A DNA stretch of 64,000 nucleotides from contig JAUTXW010001344.1 of assembly GCA_030620095.1 (NCBI GenBank), positions 62,001-126,000 of the forward strand, read 5' to 3'. Source of the stretch: Kuschelorhynchus macadamiae. Lineage: Eukaryota > Arthropoda > Insecta > Coleoptera > Curculionidae. Made by a program: the position numbers and the translations under genes. The notes beneath the pieces were generated by a model, which saw nothing but the letters and a program-made list of their open reading frames with translations, ran no database searches and was not told the DNA's origin. The first letter of the stretch is position 1. Each line of letters begins with the position of its first letter. This document shows positions 1-10,457 of this stretch, piece after piece.

Positions 1-386
1 TTAATAAACCATTATTTCAGGGGTAATGGCGTTCTTCAATTCTTTAAATTTCCTTGTATGTATTCATTTCGCTTTAAAATATTGAGAAGGAGGAATCACA
101 ACTTTAAATTTGTCAAAAAAATATAATATTAAAAAATATGGTATGGTTTTATAATCTTTGATTATTTTACATAATGGTTTCACCGCACAATATATTTTTG
201 AAATAAAAATGATATTTAGAAAGAAAGATATAACCATCTTTTCTGAACAGGCAGTTTATATGTTACATTCCACAATTTTTGTAATTTTGAAAATAAACGT
301 TTGAGAGCAGGAAAAGGTTTATTAATTTTAGTAAGCCACAAACGCCTATAGGTAAACTACTTAGAAACAGCATTCAGTGCTAAGAC
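1..386. other. Unannotated AT-rich stretch
   Basis: No open frame with recognisable protein similarity, no terminal repeats and no RNA gene that I can see. It may contain more decayed sequence of the Penelope-like remnant that starts at 387. Confidence 0.4.
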
Positions 387-790
387 TGTAAAAAGATGTA
401 CGTGGGGCAAACTAACAGGCGAATATCAGTATTAGTAGAAGTGCATAAATTCAGCATCAGAAACAAACAAACAACCTCAGTTCTATTCCTACATCAGAAA
501 ATCGGCCACAAAATAACTGTCGATGGATGTAGAAAGGTGCCAGTATAGAGCATTATAAAACTAGAATAATCCGAGAAGCCATAGAAATCGAAAAACATGT
601 TGATTTAAATGAAATTAAAGCTTCCAACAATATGGAAGATCAATCGACAAACCTAAAATCACAAAAAATCTAGCCCAATTCGCTAAACAATGCAACATCT
701 AGAAAACATAAATGACGACCAACGGCCGCTCAGATATAACCTTCGACCCCGGGTTACCCCCCTTCCAAAAGGAAGCTTCGCAGTCACAAG
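387..790 (+). pseudogene. Penelope-like element GIY-YIG endonuclease remnant
   Basis: Reading from 387 gives CKKMYVGQTNRRISVLVEVH, the typical core of the GIY-YIG nuclease found C-terminal to the reverse transcriptase in Penelope-like elements. A Cys lies two residues before the first Cys of the block. After an in-frame stop near 545 the frame shifts and continues with RIIREAIEIEKH around 570-600, which fits the C-terminal helix of these domains. A further piece near 690-760 reads RPLRYNLRPR, a basic tail seen at the C-terminus of various retroelement polyproteins. The reverse transcriptase part is not visible upstream. This is a broken 3' fragment with at least two frame breaks. The family call rests on the motif alone. 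Confidence 0.55.
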
Positions 791-1090
791 CACTTTAGTC
801 TCTATTCGGACGCGAGAAAGAAAGCTTCGAAAATGTCAAATGTATATAAATAATAAAATAACATTTTTATGTTTACAAAAAAGAACATACATTTATCCTG
901 TTTTACTGTTTTTTTTTAAACTAAACGTTATGGATATAAAAAGCACTTATCTATTTAATCACCCTGTAGTCCTTCTTTTCATAAGCGTTGATACTGGCAC
1001 AAATGTTCTAGTAATAATTTATCTGGAAATTGTTCAGTTAAATGTGCGTTTTGTCACTCTTCACTATTCATACTACTTCATATTCAACTA

Positions 1091-1349
1091 GTGTATACAT
1101 TTTCAAACACACACGAATATTTCTAAAGCACATGTTCTTAAACGAAATTACATTAACATTACTAATAAAAATACTCTTTTCTTAAGAGGAAGTTTATTAT
1201 GTTAACAATAGCTGATTAGACCAGGCTTTCTTAAAAAAGTATAACCTATCAGATGGAGCACTAGAATATTTAATTCTACTGTAGACAATTAATTTAATTA
1301 CCGAAGGACCATTTGCCTTTATTTACTAGCCAACAGAGAACTAAAAAAT
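1091..1349. other. No recognisable feature
   Basis: AT-rich sequence between the PLE remnant and the left end of DD41D element Z. I see nothing here that I can support. Confidence 0.4.
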
Positions 1350-2228
1350 GATCTGAGTTCCCATCAGGTACTGATCGCTTCGTTCTACTATAACTTTTGT
1401 GTTAAATATTTGTTCGTCCTGAATGAATAAATACAAGACATAAATGGATTTTTGGACATATTCGTTTGTTTGAACGACTTCCGGTTTTACCGGAAATGGC
1501 GGCAACTTTCGATTCTTAACTGGGACATATTTTTAATTATGTCGATAGATGGAGGAATTTTTATGATATATTTTTTTTAATTTAGCATGCTATGAATCAC
1601 TCAAATCGGTTCATTTCTGACCTAGTAGTAAGGGAAAAATACAAGCTTACCTCTGTTGATCCTAAACACTATTTTATGCCGTTTGAAATAAGCAAAACCA
1701 GTATTTTTGTGTTTATTCAATTTTTTTCGAATAGAAAGGAGGTGGCTCCTAGAGTTTTTATAAAATACCTCTTTTTTCCGAATAGTTTAATACCACACAT
1801 TCTAATATTACATGAACTCTTTCTCCTAAAAAAGCAAAAATATGTATTGTTACTATATACATAATAATTGCGCTAAGTCGGCATCATCTAGTCATCCAGG
1901 ATTCAACCAGTTGACGGTGTGTATATGACTACAGCGGGAAATGTAAAAAAATATAAATACACTGATAGTTTGGAAAAGAACATTTCAAATACTCGAAAGA
2001 ATGTTAATTGTTGCACATTAGAAACATGCATTCTTTATAATAAATGGACATATAATTGAACGTAGTAGGCTATGACCGAGACGGTACGAAAAAGACGTAT
2101 TAAAGCGGCTTTGAAAACAAAACAGTGTTAACAATTTTGACAATCGTCTTTATTATTATGCACATTTTTACCCAAATATAAATACCTAATTGATTTATTA
2201 AAACTGATTTAAAGTTTTCTATTAAAAC

Positions 2229-3343
2229 ATGGAAAATTACACAAGAAGTGAAAAAAGTCGACATGCTTCTAGTTTTTGATGAATGCAGGTAGAATTCAGT
2301 TCAAGCTGCTAAAATGTAAGCACGGAGATATCCCGATCGTCGTCATCCAACCCGGCATTATTTCCCCAAGTTGATTAAAAAAATGCGCAACGAGCCCGAA
2401 AATAATCCTAACGCACCATTTGGATTAAGCGAAGCCAAAGAAATAGATATTCTGGCATACGTGCGTGATAATATGCGGCCTCACTTAGAGAGATCGCTTT
2501 AGAATGCCAAATATCTAAAGATTTGGCTTGGCGAATTTTACGCAAACACAAATACCGTTCGCATAAATATCAATTACATCAACACCTTTATCAAGGAGAT
2601 AATATCCGAAGATTGCAGTATTGCATTTGGTATTTAGGGAAGTGTTTAGAAGATAACAGTTTCCCATATAAAATACTTTATGACGACGAAAGCCGTTTTA
2701 CAAATTTGGGAGTTTTTAATAGAAATAATAAAAGGTATTGGTCTCAAGAAAATCTAAATTTGATGAAAGAGGGAAATTTTCAAAAACGTTTTGGATTTAA
2801 TAGTTGGATTGGAATTCTCGGTGATAGAATTTTAGGGCCGATCATTTTTGATGGTAACCTAACAGGGAAGAGATATTTACACTTTCTGACCCATCAAATT
2901 CGGGAGTTTCTCGAAGAAATACCAGGGTTTAATGAAAACCTTATATTTTACCAACAAGATGGCGCCTGGCCTCAGAATACATGGGCAGTAACAAATTACT
3001 TAAATACCACATTTGGCGTAAATTGAATCGGAAATAGTGGCCCTATTTTGTGGTCCTCAAGGTAAAACTGGGTTTACGTCTAAGTACTTTGTATCTTTAT
3101 TATAATTATTTAAATATTTCAGATCGCCAGACCTCACACCCTTAGATTTTTGTGTGGGGCACTATCAAAAATGAAGTGAATAATACATCTTTAGCAACCC
3201 GTGGTGAATTAGAAAACAAAGTAAGAGTGGCCATAAACAGGATTACCTCAGGACAACTAAGAAAAGTAGTGAGAGGAGCTGTAGAAAAGGTACAGCTTTG
3301 TCAAGAAGAGCACGATGGCAATTTTGAAAATTGGGAACCTTAA
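2229..3343 (+). pseudogene. DD41D mariner-superfamily transposase (element Z), broken
   Basis: A cut-and-paste DDE/D transposase. It starts at ATG 2229 (MENYTRSEK) and an early frameshift leads into VDMLLVFDEC, the start of a DUF4817-like helix-turn-helix region. RRYPDRRHPTRHYF follows at about 2310. The intact part of the catalytic core begins at 2523: first Asp in YDDES (about 2680), GFNSWIGI, then second Asp in FYQQDGAW (about 2955). A TGA near 3024 replaces an expected Trp. The chain then meets a 61-nt GT...AG insert (3062-3122) and resumes as RSPDLTPLDF with the third Asp. A further frameshift precedes WGTIKNEV, which runs to the stop at 3343. Counting across the insert gives 41 residues between the second and third Asp. 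It is inactive because of several stops and shifts. Confidence 0.8.
3062..3122 (+). other. Putative 61-nt intron inside the element Z transposase
   Basis: The sequence starts GTAAAACT, ends TATTTCAG and has a pyrimidine/T-rich 3' part. Removing it joins TCA-AG to A-TCG-CCA, giving SSRSPDLTPLDF, which lines up with PPRSPDLTPLDF in the uninterrupted copy A. Its length is in the normal range for insect introns. The alternative is a chance insertion that happens to look like an intron. Confidence 0.6.
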
Positions 3344-3555
3344 AAATTTATTTTGGTTATAATAATTTCAAAATTAATTACATTATAAATTGTTTGTCGT
3401 TGTAACACTTTCAAAATTTTATAATATTTATCATGTTAATAAACAAGTCATGGGTAATGTTTTCAAAGCCAGCGTTTGTTTCATAGCGTCTTCGTCATAG
3501 TCTACTGCGCTTAAATGAATTTTATTGTGTATTTGAAAACATGTGGCGTATAAAT

Positions 3556-4706
3556 GAGGGGTCTAGAATCAAAACTCACATTCTCCAGTTTTTTGGGAAA
3601 TCGAGTTAGGAGTGCCATCTTGTATGCAAAAGCTATAAAACGGCGACAAAACTAACATTTTCACATATAAATTCGTATGAATATATTGGGTTGAGTTGCA
3701 AAACTTACATTTTTAAATGTGTTCAGGTTATTTGTTGCGTTTATATTGACAAACAAAAATATTTAACTTTAATTAATTTAAAGTTAAATATTTTTACTCA
3801 GTTGCGAAAAAGCCAAAAAAGATTTTTGTTTGTAAAACTTACATTATCCACAAAGAAATACTAACATAACGGCGCGCCACCATATCAAAAACAAAACTTG
3901 CATTCTCCAATGCAGACATAATAATATGCATATTGATTTTCAAAACTAACATTTTCTGTAGAATTCACGTGTTGATTGTGGCAGGATTTATTTATAGAAG
4001 TACCGTTGGTGCAGTCAAGAGTATTAGTAAAAAGTAAAAAGGAAAACGGCGCATCATCTTGATCCAAGAAAATTTATAATAAAAGAGAAAAATACTTTAA
4101 AAACCGCAAAAAAGAGCGACATAAATGCACTCTTGTGTAAGCATTACGATCAGGAATTGCGGAGAATTGAAGACACATTAAACCTCAATTTCTACAAACA
4201 CATTCTTGAAGATGGGGAAGATGAAAAGGAGCATTCTAAAATTTAAGTCTTGTTTAAACGTTGTTCTGTATTTTTCTAAAACGTTGGTCAAATTTTGAAT
4301 TTTTTTTCTAGCAAATCAGTGCAGCCTTTGTTGTCTATATACTGACAAAAAATACACACCCATGAAACCTCATACGAATATTCTCACTCAAAATCTAAGA
4401 AAATTACGCACGACACAAAAAAATATCTGACATTTTTGGTAATCGCTCAATATGTTTAGTTTCAGACCTCACATTTTTCAAAAGTTAGTTTCAAATCTCA
4501 CGTTCTCCAGCATAAAATATCAAAATAAGAGAAAAATATCATACCATGGATAATAATTTTGAACATAAAATATTATTTACATACTTACCTCAATACGTCA
4601 ATCAAAAAAAAATCTTTTATATATATAGGTAGGATCATAAACGTTTTTTGTCACTTACCACAAATTACAAAACTAAGAGAATGTGAGTTTTGATCCTAGA
4701 CCACTC
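3556..4706. mobile_element. Non-autonomous TIR element with 4-bp TSD (possibly Sola-type)
   Basis: The left end reads GAGGGGTCTAGAATCAAAAC and the right end, in reverse complement, GAGTGGTCTAGGATCAAAAC. The TIR continues through CTCACATTCTC. The 4-bp sequence AAAT directly flanks both ends (3552-3555 and 4707-4710), as expected for a target-site duplication. The ends carry several diverged copies of a CAAAACTYACATTYTC motif, scattered internally (for example near 3650, 3705, 3835, 3895, 3943 and 4465-4510). No transposase frame is visible in 1151 bp. GAG termini with a 4-bp TSD fit Sola elements as I remember that superfamily, but without a transposase this stays tentative. It is inserted in the right arm of element Z. 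Confidence 0.6.
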
Positions 4707-4838
4707 AAATAATAATGAAATCTGTTTTTCTAAGCTGTTAGTTTATTTACAATTTATTAACGTTTTCCGTTGTAGCCATAGTAACACAGTCAACTGTTTG
4801 AGTCATGTATGAGTTGACGATGCGGACCAGATGCGATG

Positions 4839-4872
4839 ATAATGTATGTAATAGTAATATTACATACATTAT
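4839..4872. repeat. 15-bp perfect hairpin
   Basis: ATAATGTATGTAATA at 4839-4853 and its exact reverse complement at 4858-4872 are separated by GTAA. It lies in the right arm of element Z, 13 bp before the TSD of the foldback-like element. It could be a by-product of AT-rich arm decay or a preferred insertion structure. Confidence 0.7.
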
Positions 4873-4927
4873 TATGAAGTATGTGGTATCTACGGAAGCG
4901 TATAAGGGCCACATTTTTTTTTATTTT

Positions 4928-5192
4928 TAAATTCTGAAGTCGGAATTTAACAAAATTCTTAGTTTAAAGTCAGAATCTAAAAAAATTCTAAGGTTAAAGT
5001 AGAAATTTAACTAAATTCTTAGTTTAAACTCAGAAATTAACTAAAATCTGAGTCTAAAGTCGGAATTTAACTAGATTCTAAGTTTAAAGTCAGAAATTAA
5101 CTAAATTCTGAGTTTAAAGTCAGAATTTAACTAAATTCTGAGTTTAAAGTCAGAATTTAACTAATTTCTGAGTTTAAAGTCAGAATTTAACG
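4928..5192 (+). repeat. Left 30-bp tandem array of the foldback-like element
   Basis: About nine units, each close to TTTAAAGTCAGAATTTAACT followed by AAATTCTGAG. Each unit is itself nearly palindromic around TTTAAA (TTCTGA...TCAGAA across unit borders). Confidence 0.85.
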
Positions 5193-6026
5193 AAATGCAT
5201 TTTTGACGTCTCCTGCCAAACCTGAAATTGGTGTCAGGAGATAGATAATTAAATATTAAGATAGACAAGTGAAATCCATTTCGTTGCAAGTAAACTCGTG
5301 TGAGATTTACCGAGCTTCAAAGGGTCAAAATTGTCGTTGTTCAAGCATCATTTTCTCGAAAACAGTTAAATTTAGGCATGAGAAAAGTAACTCAATAAGT
5401 GCTTGGATTTTTTAGAAAAATATAAAAATTTAATAAAATATAGGGCATTTCATTTAGAAAACGGATGATGCCTCCGGTTTGGGAAGAAGCAGCAACACCG
5501 CGCAATTTAAAATATTTTATAACGAGAGTATATTATATTCATCTATGGCCAAAGCCAAATTCTCAAAACATCCTATTCGTTGGTTCTCCAGATATTTCTA
5601 ATAGGACACTCAACTTGAATCGCCCTGAAACAGAGGGGGAGATCTGTCAGTATGTTTCGCCAGACACCCTTAAATCGTTGCAACATATATGAACCGTTTC
5701 TTAAGACTTATTTATCGCTTTGTAATACCTTTTTTCTTTTGTGAAACTTTTAATGTATATATTTTCTTGTATTCATTTTGGCTTTTTTTCAGCAATAGAA
5801 ATAAATAAAAATATATAAAATAAACTAATTAAACATATGTTTAATTTGTCAGGGACTTATTTAACACTCGAAAATCACTGAAACTTTTATTCTGTACCCT
5901 CCCCCCTTTTATCATTTTTTACCTATCTGTAGTTTGGTGGAACAATTCATAGCGCATTTGCCATTATTCAAACAAAAATATTGAACTTTTTTTTTTGGTT
6001 TCAGTCTGTTATACAATCGTACGGAT
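5193..6026. other. Loop region of the foldback-like element, no gene recognised
   Basis: A short hairpin lies at 5209-5241 (TCTCCTG against CAGGAGA). An open frame at 5465-5692 (75 codons, beginning MMPPVWEEAATPR) matches nothing I know and may be chance. No transposase motif is visible. Confidence 0.4.
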
Positions 6027-6322
6027 TAAATTCTGACTTTAAACTCAGAATTTTGTTAAATTCCGACTTTAAACTCAGAATTTTGTTAAGTTCCGACTTT
6101 AAACTCAGAATGTTGTTAAATTCTGACTTTAAACTCAGAATTTTATTAAATTCTGACTTTAAGCACAGAATTTAGTTAAATTCCTACTTTTAACTCAGAA
6201 TTTAGTTAAATTCCGACTTTAAACTTAGAATTTTATTAAATTCTGACTTTGAACTCAGAATTTTATTAAATTCTGACTTTGAACTCAGAATTTTGTTAAA
6301 TTCCGACTTTAAAGTCAGAATT
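6027..6322 (-). repeat. Right 30-bp tandem array of the foldback-like element
   Basis: About ten units of the TTCTGACTTTAAACTCAGAA type followed by TTTTGTTAAA, the reverse complement of the left array. The frame through it gives a 10-residue repeat (NSDFKLRILL), which reflects the 30-bp period and is not evidence of a protein. Confidence 0.85.
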
Positions 6323-7482
6323 GAAAAATAAAAAAAATTGTGGCCCTTCTACGCTTCCATAGGTATCGAAATACTCAGAAGAAAACGGTATTTTATAAAA
6401 ACCCCAGGAGCCTTTCTATTTGAAAAAATTGAGTAAACACAAAAATACTGATTTTGCTTATTTCAAACGGGCATAAAGGGGTTTTTAGGATTAACAGAGG
6501 TAAGCTTGTATGTTTCCCTCACTATTAGATCAGAAATGAACCGACTAAAGTGATTTATAGCATGCTAGTTTGAAAAAAAATATATATCATAAAAATTCTT
6601 CCATCTGTCAAAAACTGACAAATCGGGTGTCATTGCACTCAGAACGCCATTTTCTATCGAAATAATTAAAAATATATGGGGTGTCCCATTTAAGAGTCGA
6701 ATCTTTTCGGGTCAAACCTGAAGTGGCTCAAAACAAACGAATATGTCCAAAAATCCAAATTAATTGCCTGTATTCACACACCAAATTTCAAAAAGTTATC
6801 TCAAAAAATAAAAAAGTTATAAGGATGAGCCACATCTGAGGGACACCCGGCGTAACACAGAATTTCTATTACCAAAATACAGTGTGTTCAAGATAAGGAT
6901 GCACAGCATGGGGATCGCGGAGACGGTAAGAGATATAGTGTCGGTTAAACTAGACAAAAGTTGCGTATTTCGATGCCCAACAAAATCCCGTTTTACAAAT
7001 TTGAAAATTCTAAGCCGTTCCGGAAATATCCGAGAAAAACCGAAATATTGCGATTTCGTTTTCGTTTTCTTTTGAAGCTATTTGAAAAGATATGAAAAAA
7101 CGGTAAACACTTTTTTATTCTCACTTTTTAAGCTGTACAAGGTGACGTTAACAAATTTTCTTTACAACGTTTCGTTTCGATGGAACCACCATCAACTTTG
7201 ATTTTTCTTATGGGACGGAAAAAAAGTACACCCAGTGTTAGATTGCGCTTTTCATTGCGAATTCACTGATGTACTACACAATATGGTTACTTATGTTTTT
7301 ATCCAGAAAAATGGCTTTTTAATACATTTCTGGCATTTTATTATAATAGGCCATGAAATCCTAACGATAAAAGGAAAAAAAACAGTTGACAAGTTCGAAT
7401 GGATGTATTTATTTATTTAACAAATATTCAAACAAGTAAATGTTTGTATTGTTATTGTTGTTTTAATTTATTTTGTTATACA

Positions 7483-8501
7483 ATGGATGGAGGTAATTTT
7501 ACAAACGAAGAAAAATGTGATATGCTATCTTGCTACATTTTATGCCAAAGAAATAGTGTAGGAGCCGAGCGCATGTATTCTAACAAATACCCAGAGCGGA
7601 GACAACCTGACAAGTGTATTTTTCGGTGTTTGCTATTTAATCTAAAAGAGTGTGGATCGTTTAAAAAGCCTGTATTATCCCGACAAAAATCTTCCAATGA
7701 AGAAAACCAATACAACGTTCTACAATCTGTTATTGAAAATTTACAAACTTCCACCAGAGAAATTGAAGACCAGACGGGGGTAGCTAAACCTACAGCTCAA
7801 TTTATTTGAAGAAAAAATCAACTTTCGTCATATGTCAAGGATTAAAACCGGGTGACGATGAACGACGTAGACATATTTGTGAGTGGTATACCAGGATGTG
7901 TGAAGACATTTTCCTTATAAAGTTATTTGGTGTGATGAAAGCATGGTAACCAATAACGGTATTTTTAACAGGCACAATACCCACTATTGGTCACAACGAA
8001 ATCCACGCGTAAATAGACCATCCAGACATCTAGATCGCTTTGGATTTAATATTTGGTGTGGGATTTTTGGTAGCAAGATTATAGGCCCTATTTTCTTTCA
8101 CAATTCATTAATTTCCGGGCGGTACTTTGAGATCTTGAGGCACGATTTAGAAGATGCATTAGATAATTTACCGATAGACGCTGTACACGGCTGTTGGTTC
8201 CAACAAGATGGTGCTCCAGCCCATAACTCCATAGAAGTTCGCGAATATTTAGCTGAACGGGTTGAAGGAAGATACATTGGGACTTACAGTGAAACACCTT
8301 GGCCTCCAAGGTCCCCGGACCTAACTCCCTTGGACTTTTTCTTGTGGGGCTGCATATAAACTGAGGTATTTAAGGAATGTTTTGACAACGAATAATTTAA
8401 TAAAATTACTCCTAAAATGTTGTCATATTTTGGAGTGTACCGTGAGACAGGCGTATTTCTGTTTAGAAAATGGAGATAATTTGTTTGAACATTTGTTATA
8501 G
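7483..8501 (+). pseudogene. DD41D mariner-superfamily transposase (element A), broken
   Basis: It starts at ATG 7483 with MDGGNFTNEEKCDMLSCYIL, then the DUF4817-like segment KYPERRQPDK. The first open stretch ends at 7809. After frameshifts the core resumes as GLKPGDDERRRHICEWY (about 7840) and VIWCDES, with the first Asp at about 7935. From 7943 it is open through NNGIFNRHNTHYWSQ, GFNIWCGIFG, FQQDGAPAHNS (second Asp) and PPRSPDLTPLDFFLWG (third Asp) to a stop at 8359. Exactly 41 residues separate the second and third Asp. A shifted frame ends CLENGDNLFEHLL with a stop at 8499-8501, like the C-terminus of copies B and C. The catalytic residues are all present but at least three frame breaks make it inactive. 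No intron is seen at the RSPD position here. Confidence 0.8.
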
Positions 8502-9314
8502 TTAGTAAATAAATAAATACATTCATTCTAACTTGTCAACCGTTTTTTTTTCCTTTTATGCCCTACTATAATAAAATGCTAGAAATGTATTAAAAAGACA
8601 TTTTTCTGGATAAAAACGTAAGTAATCATATTGTGCTGTACAGGGTATCCGGATTTGGTTGCAAAAGCAGGGTATCTCACTTATTTTTAAAGATAGAACC
8701 TTGCGGTTTTCACGAACCTGAGCTAATTTTTTGTGAAACTCATGAAGCCGTAAACAAAATTTTCATAGCCTTCTTCGTTTATGAGATACAGGGCGAAATA
8801 GAAAATTTTGCATTTTGGGACCCCCCTCATATCTCGGTTATCCTTTAACTTAACGCAAAGAGAAAAATTGTTGCTTATGCAGTTTTTTACGCTGGATCTA
8901 GTGGCGTAGTCATATTTTTCATTTGAGTTGTTATTTTTTAGATATGACCCAAAGTTGTGTTTTTTTAAATGGGACACCCTGTATATTTGTCCAGAAATTG
9001 ATTTGTCCTTTTAAAAGCTTTTCAAAAATATATAATAGTATAGCTTTATTTTAATAAACAACAACAAAAATCTATTTTTATAATTAATAAATTTTGCAAC
9101 ATGCAAAAATCTTTTATTTAAATATTTAATATCCTAACAATAAATCAAAATAAATATGTAATTAAATCTATTTATCAAAATATGTATTGATAATTTCGCA
9201 CCAAAAAAAAACCTAGATTTATGTAACACAAGAACAAAACAGTAATAAATTATTATGTAACAAGCCTCTCAGCAAAAATCAACTGTCGTATAAGAACTAC
9301 AGTAACCAAGGAAA

Positions 9315-10457
9315 TCAAAAGAACTGTTCAAACTGATTTCCATTTTGTTCTATGGAAGCTTTGCACAATTTTCGTATTCGTTTTAGGGAATTAAGCAAAA
9401 TAACGAAAAAAAATGAAAAAATAAATGATTTTGTAAATAGCGAAAATTTTCTCTTATTGCATTTCCTAAATCTTGGACATTATCATAGTGGTCTTTGTAA
9501 ATTTTATTTTCCAGATATCCCTATAGAAAGAAAACTAAAATCGACAAATCTGGGGACCTGGGGCCATCTTATAGGTCCATTTGTTCCGATCCATTGATTG
9601 GTAAAATTATTGTCCAGAAATAATCTCGTCATTCCAGAATTGTGTGCGGGAGCACCGCCCTGTTGAAAATAAATTTCGTTAATTTGCGCTAGAGGAACAT
9701 CGTCAAGTAATTCAGGTATAGCTGCCTCTAAAATTTCTATATAGCGATTGGCTGTTAGATTTCCCTCAAATATATAAAATTTATATGTGTTCCTAATATG
9801 AAGCAGGACACATTTAGACCAAACCTGCCCTGCTGTCTTCTGGGAAATATTTGGTGTTGATTTTCCTGGGACCAGAATCTACTATTGTGCCTATTGAGTA
9901 TACCAGAATTACTGAAATGTGCTTCGTCTGACCATATAACCTTCCTTTCAAAATCTCTAACCATATCGCATCTTTCTCGAAACCAATTGCAGAAGACTAC
10001 CCGACGCTCTGCATCCCCTGGCTGTAAGTGCTGCACGAGCCTGAATTTGTATGGGTGGTAGTTGTGCTTTTTTAGAATTTCTTGAACTCTAGTTTTTGGA
10101 ATCCCTATGCTCTTTTCACTGGCCCTACAAGAGTTTGTAGGGTAAGCTTCTGCATTTGCCAAAACCGTAATTTCCTCAGCCTCCCGATTTTCTTTATTAT
10201 ATGTTTTCGTTCGAGGTTTGATAAATGATCCGTGATTAAGTAAATTTTTTTTTCCGATAAAAAGTGGATATATTAGGTTGCCTCCTTTCTGGATATCTAA
10301 ATAAAAATTAAGCAATAGTATTTCAACATACCTAAAAATTAACTATTTACCTGTTAAAATACATTTGAGAAGCCGCTTCAACATTTTCATTACTTAATAT
10401 AAAACAAGCTAACATATCGTACTTTTCATAATGTTCGAAAGTTTGGTTTTCTTCCAT
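9315..10457 (-). pseudogene. DD41D transposase (element B), catalytic Asp changed to Gly
   Basis: Its ATG is at 10457 (MEENQTFEHYEKYDMLACFI). A 54-nt GT...AG insert (10297-10350) interrupts the frame after MYFNR, and removing it restores NRYPERRQPN, aligning with KYPERRQPDK in copy A. A long open part follows: LVQHLQPGDAERR, then VIWSDEAHFS with the first Asp at about 9930, and RFGLNVSCFILG. After shifts come YIEILEAAIPELLDDVP and FQQGGAPAHNS. Here the second catalytic Asp is Gly (GGC). The third block is damaged around 9545-9565. The C-terminus reads CKASIEQNGNQFEQFF with a stop at 9315. The element cannot be catalytically active. Confidence 0.8.
10297..10350 (-). other. Putative 54-nt intron in the element B transposase
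   Basis: On the minus strand it begins GTAAATAG and ends TTTTTATTTAG. Splicing joins AAC-AG to A-TAT-CCA (N-R-Y-P), giving a continuous match to the other copies. The same insert, almost unchanged, is present in element C at 45096-45149. Confidence 0.65.

Larger units (their letters stand above)
4891..6361. mobile_element. Foldback-like element: inverted arrays of 30-bp quasi-palindromic repeats
   Basis: The ends are TACGGAAGCGTATAAGGGCC on the left and, in reverse complement, TATGGAAGCGTAGAAGGGCC on the right, both running into a poly-T/A stretch. The hexamer GGTATC flanks both sides exactly (4885-4890 and 6362-6367). Inside each terminus lies a tandem array of about 30-bp units (about 4928-5192 and 6027-6322) in opposite orientation. 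The middle (5193-6026) has no recognisable protein. The form matches foldback-type DNA transposons, whose long inverted repeats are built from short tandem repeats. The superfamily cannot be fixed without a transposase. It interrupts the right arm of element Z. Confidence 0.75.
1350..6852 (+). mobile_element. DD41D mariner-type transposon Z with very long, decayed TIRs
   Basis: The left arm (about 1350-2150) reappears in reverse complement on the right in three blocks: about 3475-3554, 4708-4884 and 6362-6852. The blocks are separated by two younger insertions (3556-4706 and 4891-6361). Good matching stretches include 1462-1490 with 6740-6765, 1595-1790 with 6375-6560, 1905-1950 with 4755-4800, and about 2065-2115 with 3480-3510. 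The right end reads GGGACACCCGGCG followed by TA, the standard GGGTGTCC-type terminus next to a TA target. The left end is much eroded, so 1350 is approximate. Without the insertions the element is about 2.9 kb with TIRs of roughly 0.7-0.8 kb. It encloses a broken DD41D transposase at 2229-3343. Confidence 0.7.

Noticed and set aside
1592..1864. 90-codon ORF
   Set aside because: It lies inside the left TIR arm of element Z, and the right arm counterpart is not open.
5981..6175. 64-codon ORF with a 10-residue repeat NSDFKLRILL
   Set aside because: It reflects the 30-bp tandem unit of the foldback-like element. The opposite array does not conserve the reading frame.
4921..6320. CRISPR-like regular repeats
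   Set aside because: The repeats are directly adjacent, inverted between arms, and without spacers. The context is eukaryotic.
8633..8848. Repeated ORF with GFGCKSRVSHLFLKIEPCGF seen also near 10829, 40009 and 45645
   Set aside because: It recurs because it is the TIR of DD41D elements B and C. Both strands of the TIR are fortuitously open.
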